From assembly GCA_900557455.1 (NCBI GenBank), contig USSM01000019.1, forward strand, positions 1 to 10,124: a DNA stretch of 10,124 bases. Reading direction: 5' to 3'. Source of the stretch: an uncultured Collinsella sp. Its GTDB lineage: Bacteria; Actinomycetota; Coriobacteriia; Coriobacteriales; Coriobacteriaceae. Shown piece after piece: positions 6,773 through 10,124 of this stretch (its first letter is position 1; every line of letters begins with the position of its first letter). A program made the translations under genes and the position numbers. Under the pieces are notes generated by a model. That model was not told the origin of the DNA. It did no database searches and saw only the letters and a list, made by a program, of their open reading frames with translations.

Positions 6773-6784
6773 TAAATCGATTTA
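6773..6784. repeat. 12-bp perfect palindrome TAAATCGATTTA
   Basis: A perfect palindrome in the fbp upstream region, about 120 bp before the start codon. It overlaps the first bases of a TTTACCAA copy (6781-6788) and is a candidate protein-binding site. Confidence 0.35.
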
Positions 6785-6792
6785 CCAAACCG

Positions 6793-6842
6793 TTCAGCCG
6801 ACAATTCAGCCGCCGGCGCAAAATCGAAACAAAGCCGGCGCA
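6793..6842 (+). repeat. Two nested pairs of short direct repeats upstream of fbp
   Basis: TTCAGCCG occurs at 6793-6800 and 6805-6812 (12-bp period). GCCGGCGCA occurs at 6812-6820 and 6834-6842 (22-bp period, about two helical turns). The second pair brackets the proposed -35 region. This arrangement is typical of activator or repressor sites, but no regulator can be named. Confidence 0.35.
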
Positions 6843-6852
6843 TACTGATAAA
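6824..6852 (+). promoter_or_regulatory. Possible fbp promoter overlapping an inverted repeat
   Basis: TCGAAA (6824-6829) and GATAAA (6847-6852) match the sigma-70 consensus at four of six positions each, with an ideal 17-bp spacer. The -10 falls inside the left arm of the inverted repeat at 6844-6873, the position expected if a repressor occludes the promoter. Start predicted near 6859. Confidence 0.3.
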
Positions 6853-6873
6853 CGTTTGACGCTGTTTATCAGT
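6844..6873. repeat. Perfect 10-bp inverted repeat in front of fbp (operator or 5' hairpin)
   Basis: ACTGATAAAC (6844-6853) and GTTTATCAGT (6864-6873) are exact reverse complements separated by 10 nt. Arm centres are 20 bp apart, about two helical turns, and the element ends 27 nt before ATG 6901. AT-rich arms in GC-rich DNA suggest a protein operator more than a stable RNA hairpin, though both remain possible. Confidence 0.5.
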
Positions 6874-6888
6874 TTTACCAACAACATC

Positions 6889-6894
6889 GGAAGG
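6889..6894 (+). promoter_or_regulatory. Ribosome binding site fixing the fbp start at 6901
   Basis: GGAAGG lies 6 nt before ATG 6901. The frame is open upstream to a TTG at 6856, but that start has no Shine-Dalgarno and lies inside the inverted repeat. Confidence 0.7.
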
Positions 6895-6900
6895 TGCTTC

Positions 6901-8817
6901 ATGGTCGCATTCGATCGCAACCCGCAAGACTTCAAGTATCTGCGTCTGCTGTCGAGACAATTTCCCACCGAGCAATCCGCGTTTACCGAGATTATCAATC
7001 TCTCGGCCATTCTCAACCTGCCCAAAGGCACCGAGCATTTTATGAGCGACGTGCACGGCGAGTACGAAGCCTTTATGCACATCCTCAACAACTGCTCGGG
7101 TGTCGTGCGCGAGCATGTCGACGAGATCTTTGGCGACACGCTCTCCTTTGACGAAAAGGGCGAGCTGTGCACGCTCATCTACTACCCGCGCGAGAAAATC
7201 GAGCTGGTCCGCAGCCGGCGCGAGGACTCCCCCACCTGGTACAAGACCATGCTCGACCAGCTCATTGTGGTTGCCCGCTCGCTTTCGAGCCGCTATACGC
7301 GCTCCAAGGTGCGTAAGGCCATCCCGCGCGATTACGCCTACATCATCGACGAGTTGCTGCACACGCATCCGGATGAGAACAACTACCGCGTGCGGTATCA
7401 CGAGCGCATTATCGAATCCATTCTGGAGACCGCCAGCGCCGATGACTTTATCGAGTCGCTTACCTCGCTCATCAAGCGCCTCGCCGTCGACCACCTGCAC
7501 TTGGTGGGCGACATCTTCGACCGTGGCGGCGGCGCTGCCAAGATTATGGACCGCCTGCTCACCTATCATTCGCTCGATATTCAGTGGGGTAACCACGATC
7601 TGCTGTGGATGGGCGCTGCGGCCGGTGAGCCCGCCTGCATCGCCACGGTGCTGCGCAACAACCTGCGCTACGACAATTACGAGATCCTCGAGAACGACTA
7701 CGGCATCTCGCTGCGCGAGCTTGTCGCCTTCGCCGACGCCACCTATACCGCCGGCGAGTCCATCACCCCGCTGATCAAGGCCATCAACGTGCTGCTCTTT
7801 AAACTCGAGGGCCAGATTATCCAGCGCCACCCCGAGTTCGACATGACCGACCGCCTGCTGCTCGACAAGATCGACCACGACACCGGCACGGTCACGCTCG
7901 CCGACGGCAGCGTGTGGCCGCTCGCGACCAACGACTTCCCCACCGTCGACCCGACGGACCCCTACACGCTCACGCCCCAGGAGCAACACATCATCGACAA
8001 GCTCGTGTCCGAGTTTGTCACCGCCGATCATCTGCATCGCCATATCGATTTCCTCTACACCCACGGCTCGATGTACAAGGTCACCAACGGCAACCTGCTG
8101 TTCCATGGCTGTGTGCCGCTCAACGAGGATGGTACCTTTAGCAGCATGAACTGCCTGGGTACCTGGCACGCCGGTCGCGATTATCTCGATTTTTGCGACC
8201 GCATCGCCCGCCGCGCCTGGCGCGTGGGCGACCGCGACGCCCTCGACTGGATGTGGTACCTGTGGATCGGCTTTAACTCACCCGCGAGCGGACGCCTGGT
8301 GCGTACCTTTGAGCGTGCCTATATCGCCGATAAGAGCACCTGGGCCGAGCCGATGGACCCATACTTTGCGCTTACCAAGTCGCCCTCGCTCTGCGACGAC
8401 ATCATGCGCGAGTTCGGCGTCGCACCCATGGCATGTTCGCCGCCCGGCCACATCATCAACGGTCATACGCCCGTCAAGACTACCAAGGGCGAGCAGCCCA
8501 TCCGCGCCAACGGCAAGCTGTTGGTCATCGACGGCGGCTTCTGTCGCGCCTACCATCCCAAGACGGGCATCGCCGGCTACACGCTTATCTCGAGCTCGCG
8601 CGGATGCCGTCTTAAGTCGCACCGGGCCTTTACGACGGTTGCCGAGGCGCTCACCCGCAACGTGGACATCGAAAGCGAGACCAACCGCTTTGACGAGGCC
8701 GACCGCCGCCGCATGGTCAGCGATACCGACACTGGCGCCAAGATCCGCAGCCAAATCCAGGACCTACGCCAGCTGCTCGATGCATATAGAAACGGTGCTA
8801 TCGAGGAGCGCGCCTAG
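6901..8817 (+). CDS. fbp: Class III fructose-1,6-bisphosphatase
   Basis: A 638-residue cytoplasmic enzyme that hydrolyses fructose 1,6-bisphosphate to fructose 6-phosphate, the committed step of gluconeogenesis. It is the Firmicutes-type class III enzyme (B. subtilis Fbp, about 670 residues), unrelated to classes I and II. Seen: the metallophosphatase signatures in order, 'MSDVHGEYEAF' with Asp50 and His52, 'GDIFDRGGG' at 203-211, 'WGNHD' at 229-233, and 'NGHTPVK' with His522 near the C-terminal side. A long insert separates the third and fourth motifs, as is usual in this class. These residues bind the two catalytic metals, Mn2+ in characterised members. All key residues are present and length is close to the family norm, so it should be active. 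Start chosen from GGAAGG 6 nt before ATG. The upstream inverted and direct repeats suggest transcriptional control, plausibly by carbon source. Possible readthrough into the gtrA pair. Confidence 0.96.
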   Translation: MVAFDRNPQDFKYLRLLSRQFPTEQSAFTEIINLSAILNLPKGTEHFMSDVHGEYEAFMHILNNCSGVVREHVDEIFGDTLSFDEKGELCTLIYYPREKIELVRSRREDSPTWYKTMLDQLIVVARSLSSRYTRSKVRKAIPRDYAYIIDELLHTHPDENNYRVRYHERIIESILETASADDFIESLTSLIKRLAVDHLHLVGDIFDRGGGAAKIMDRLLTYHSLDIQWGNHDLLWMGAAAGEPACIATVLRNNLRYDNYEILENDYGISLRELVAFADATYTAGESITPLIKAINVLLFKLEGQIIQRHPEFDMTDRLLLDKIDHDTGTVTLADGSVWPLATNDFPTVDPTDPYTLTPQEQHIIDKLVSEFVTADHLHRHIDFLYTHGSMYKVTNGNLLFHGCVPLNEDGTFSSMNCLGTWHAGRDYLDFCDRIARRAWRVGDRDALDWMWYLWIGFNSPASGRLVRTFERAYIADKSTWAEPMDPYFALTKSPSLCDDIMREFGVAPMACSPPGHIINGHTPVKTTKGEQPIRANGKLLVIDGGFCRAYHPKTGIAGYTLISSSRGCRLKSHRAFTTVAEALTRNVDIESETNRFDEADRRRMVSDTDTGAKIRSQIQDLRQLLDAYRNGAIEERA

Positions 8818-8825
8818 CCCCGCCT

Positions 8826-8864
8826 GCGGGGATTGGCTAAACTTGCTGAGTTTGTCATCCCCGC
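8826..8864 (+). other. Strong hairpin in fbp-gtrA junction
   Basis: GCGGGGAT (8826-8833) pairs with ATCCCCGC (8857-8864); inside this, GGC pairs with GTC (one G-U) and AAACT with AGTTT, around a TGCTG loop. That makes about 16 pairs with two single-T bulges (8834, 8838). The left arm GCGGGG can instead pair with CCCCGC at 8818-8823, so two exclusive folds exist. No T-run follows. Confidence 0.55.
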
Positions 8865-8878
8865 GGCGCTCCGGCGCC
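8865..8878 (+). other. Second small hairpin next to first gtrA ribosome binding site
   Basis: GGCGC (8865-8869), loop TCCG, GCGCC (8874-8878). It abuts the larger hairpin without a gap and ends 5 nt before the AAGGCAGG ribosome binding site of the following gene. It could stack on its neighbour and modulate translation. Confidence 0.4.
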
Positions 8879-8895
8879 ACTCTAAGGCAGGTACC

Positions 8896-9291
8896 ATGCA
8901 AAAGCTCCTTGCGCAGATCATGAAGTTTGGCGTCGTCGGCGTCATTGCCACCGTCATCGACTTTGGCATCATGAATCTGCTCCACTACGGTCTGGGCCTC
9001 AACATCCTGATCGCCAACACCAGCGGCTTTATCGTCTCGCTCATCTTTAACTACGTCGCGAGCATGAAGTACGTGTTCGCGCACAAGGAAGGCATGAGCC
9101 GCCGCCGCGAGTTCATTATCTTTGTCGTGCTATCCGTGATCGGCCTGGCACTCAACGACGGTATTGTGCTGGCCCTCAACGCCGGCCTGGGTCTCGAGGC
9201 CAATATCGCCAAGATTTGCGCCACCGCACTGGTCATGGTCTATAACTTTGTGACCCGCAAGATCTTCCTGGAGGGCGAAGAGACCAAGTAG
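8896..9291 (+). CDS. GtrA family membrane protein (first of tandem pair)
   Basis: A 131-residue integral membrane protein of the GtrA family. Known of the family: GtrA-type proteins are small four-helix proteins thought to flip undecaprenyl-phosphate-linked sugars across the cytoplasmic membrane for surface polysaccharide or teichoic acid glycosylation. Seen: four hydrophobic helices (about residues 10-30, 36-55, 73-96, 103-120), 'KFGVVGVIAT' in the first helix, 'FNYVASMKYVF' ending the second, a basic 'HKEGMSRRREF' loop, and 'YNFVTRKIFL' at the end. ATG 8896 is chosen because AAGGCAGG lies just upstream; the frame is open to 8833 but that segment is the hairpin region. No glycosyltransferase or GtrB partner lies in the window. 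The family is sure; the sugar and role are not. Confidence 0.88.
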   Translation: MQKLLAQIMKFGVVGVIATVIDFGIMNLLHYGLGLNILIANTSGFIVSLIFNYVASMKYVFAHKEGMSRRREFIIFVVLSVIGLALNDGIVLALNAGLGLEANIAKICATALVMVYNFVTRKIFLEGEETK

Positions 9292-9312
9292 CTCGACATC
9301 CCGATAGCCTTA

Positions 9313-9362
9313 CGGCGCCCACAGTCGACGCGCGCTCAGCGAAGCATCGTCCGTGGGCGCCG
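9313..9362 (+). other. Perfect 10-bp stem after first gtrA
   Basis: CGGCGCCCAC (9313-9322) and GTGGGCGCCG (9353-9362) are exact complements around a 30-nt loop. The loop can itself fold: GACG (9327-9330) pairs with CGTC (9348-9351), and CGC with GCG around TCA. It starts about 20 nt after the stop codon. Downstream is only a ragged CTCGTTT, so terminator function is doubtful; it may be an mRNA 3' stabiliser or a structured leader of the second gtrA. Confidence 0.45.
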
Positions 9363-9409
9363 CTCGTTTACGGGCAAATTTTCAACGTTTGCGGATTAGC
9401 TCTTGAATA

Positions 9410-9438
9410 TTTGGCGAGTTCGTATAGTTCTTGCCAAA
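9410..9438. repeat. Inverted repeat in spacer before second gtrA
   Basis: TTTGGCGAG (9410-9418) and CTTGCCAAA (9430-9438) pair over nine positions (one G-U) around an 11-nt loop. The loop holds TATAGT (9423-9428), a -10-like hexamer. A TTGAAT at 9403-9408 could be its -35, but the spacing of 14 bp is short. Could be an operator on a promoter for the second gtrA, or an RNA hairpin. Confidence 0.35.
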
Positions 9439-9451
9439 GACCTTACGTTTC

Positions 9452-9465
9452 CCATGCAAAAGCTC
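9452..9465 (+). repeat. 14-nt copy of the first gtrA start region
   Basis: CCATGCAAAAGCTC is identical to 8894-8907, the first gtrA start codon with the following three codons. Here the frame reads Met-Gln-Lys-Leu and then stops (TAA). No Shine-Dalgarno precedes it. It lies 46 nt before the actual second gtrA start. Confidence 0.5.
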
Positions 9466-9510
9466 TAAAGTATCCTCTGCTCGATTCATCAACGCATTGG
9501 ATGTGATTGC

Positions 9511-9918
9511 GTGCGCAAGGCACTGGCACAACCTCATACTAAGCAGTTCCTCAAGTTTGCTGTCGTGGGTCTTATCTCCTTTGGCATCGACTGGGGCATG
9601 CTCATTGCGCTCGTCGAGCTGTTCCACCTCGACTTTTTGATGAGCACCACGATCTCGTTTATCACGTCCGTCGTGGTCAACTACTGGCTCAGCATGAAGT
9701 ACGTGTTCGATCACCGCGAGGGCATGAGCCGCAAGCGCGAGTTCACGATCTTCACCATCCTGTCGGTGATCGGTCTGGGCCTCAACGACCTGTACATGTT
9801 TGTGGGCGTCACGTTTTTGAGCATCGGCTACCAGGCCATGAAGGCCATCGCCACGTTCCTGGTCACCTGGTACAACTACTTCAGCCGCCGCTTCTTCCTC
9901 GAAGGCGCGCAGTCATAG
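9511..9918 (+). CDS. GtrA family membrane protein (second of tandem pair)
   Basis: A 135-residue GtrA-family protein, with the same four-helix plan as its neighbour (helices about 15-36, 42-60, 78-103, 110-126). By hand alignment 57 of 118 positions are identical to the first gtrA product, the longest shared blocks being 'SMKYVF-H-EGMSR' and 'LSVIGL-LND'. It is therefore a diverged tandem duplicate. It starts at GTG 9511: the protein begins MRKALAQ, aligning with MQKLLAQ of the neighbour, no upstream in-frame ATG exists, and GGATG lies 7 nt upstream as a modest ribosome binding site. An intrinsic terminator follows 26 nt after the stop. Likely role, by family only: a lipid-linked sugar flippase. 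The partner enzyme is not in view; the two copies may act as a heteromer or serve different sugars. Confidence 0.88.
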   Translation: MRKALAQPHTKQFLKFAVVGLISFGIDWGMLIALVELFHLDFLMSTTISFITSVVVNYWLSMKYVFDHREGMSRKREFTIFTILSVIGLGLNDLYMFVGVTFLSIGYQAMKAIATFLVTWYNYFSRRFFLEGAQS

Positions 9919-9944
9919 TCGATTCGACATTTGCTTGAATATAT

Positions 9945-9979
9945 AACCGGTTGGAATTCACGTTCCAGCCGGTTTTTTT
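9945..9979 (+). terminator. Intrinsic terminator after gtrA pair
   Basis: AACCGGTTGGAA (9945-9956) pairs with TTCCAGCCGGTT (9963-9974) over 12 pairs including one G-U, with a 6-nt loop, and runs into seven T residues (9973-9979). Confidence 0.92.
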
Positions 9980-10124
9980 GTTTGACGAGGCTGTCGAGGA
10001 AGACGTACGGGACGGGCCACGGTGCCGAAATGGGACGCGCCTTCCCCATGGGCGCCGTTCCGGAAAGCGGGGACCTCGGACGTTTTTCCGGACCATGTCC
10101 CGGCGCTATGCCGCATAGCCCCTC
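9980..10124. other. Right-edge stretch without a supported gene
   Basis: No start with a ribosome binding site is visible. It holds an inverted repeat, TCCGGAAA (10059-10066) and TTTCCGGA (10085-10092), whose left arm overlaps the palindrome TTCCGGAA. One frame stays open from ATG 10031 to the end, but codon content is not convincing. Likely intergenic DNA before a gene beyond the window. Confidence 0.4.

Larger units (their letters stand above)
6581..6900. other. 320-bp divergent control region between degV-type gene and fbp
   Basis: Noticeably more AT-rich than the flanking genes and dense in repeats. From left to right it holds the degV-side ribosome binding site and extended -10; an imperfect inverted repeat (6642-6680); an AGGAGG-led short ORF (6716-6775); a 12-bp palindrome (6773-6784); two pairs of direct repeats (6793-6842); a promoter candidate overlapping a perfect 10+10 inverted repeat (6844-6873); and the fbp ribosome binding site. 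The 8-mer TTTACCAA appears three times on the plus strand (6651-6658, 6781-6788, 6874-6881). Confidence 0.6.

Noticed and set aside
5744..6775. 343-codon plus-strand frame opposite the DegV-family gene
   Set aside because: Antisense to a clear DegV protein; only its last 19 codons, which follow an AGGAGG, are kept as a separate observation.
6772..8169. 465-codon minus-strand frame opposite fbp
   Set aside because: The opposing strand has all the catalytic motifs of class III FBPase; the antisense frame shows no motif.
9982..10010. TTGACG after the last terminator as a promoter -35
   Set aside because: The hexamer 17 bp downstream (GTACGG) does not resemble a -10.
10031..10124. Open frame from ATG 10031 running off the right edge
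   Set aside because: No ribosome binding site, no recognisable protein, and the stretch contains a palindromic repeat; insufficient evidence for a partial gene.
1..10124. tRNA, rRNA, CRISPR array, IS element or prophage genes
   Set aside because: No T-arm GTTCGA in a tRNA context, no regularly spaced repeats, no transposase or integrase motifs and no terminal inverted repeats were found on either strand.

Overview
The window is GC-rich chromosomal DNA from what looks like a member of the Coriobacteriia (Actinomycetota), probably a Collinsella-like gut anaerobe. That placement is inference. It rests on the GC-rich codon use, the Shine-Dalgarno-led genes, a Firmicutes-type class III fructose-1,6-bisphosphatase in an otherwise actinobacterial-looking sequence, and small GtrA and DegV proteins. 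No 16S or other phylogenetic marker is present. I see no phage genes, IS elements, CRISPR array, tRNA or rRNA. Most genes are housekeeping or general metabolism.

Left third (1-4331): a DUF3267 membrane protein with an HExxH motif (minus strand) diverges from a methionyl-tRNA-synthetase-like class I synthetase. This is followed at 59 bp by an RsmF/NOL1-type RNA m5C methyltransferase on the same strand. Together they form a plausible translation-related pair (tRNA charging and rRNA or tRNA modification). A 56-residue single-pass membrane protein converges on the methyltransferase from the minus strand.

Middle (4491-6900): an unassigned TIM-barrel protein of the Firmicutes/Actinobacteria 'hydrolase' type, with unusual N- and C-terminal extensions, ends in a clear intrinsic terminator. 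It converges with a DegV-family fatty-acid-binding protein. DegV diverges from the next gene across a 320-bp intergenic region full of repeats: two inverted repeats, a 12-bp palindrome, two pairs of direct repeats and three copies of TTTACCAA.

Right third (6901-10124): a class III fructose-1,6-bisphosphatase (gluconeogenesis), then a strongly structured intergenic segment, then two tandem GtrA-family four-helix membrane proteins. The two are about half identical and separated by a 219-bp structured spacer. A canonical terminator closes the set. The final 145 bp show no convincing gene.

I found no obvious new multi-gene system. The most interesting items are the MetRS-like enzyme with a degenerate KMSKS loop and an insertion before the catalytic core closes, the repeat-dense control region of degV/fbp, the folded fbp-gtrA junction, and a 14-nt copy of the first gtrA start region in front of the second gtrA.
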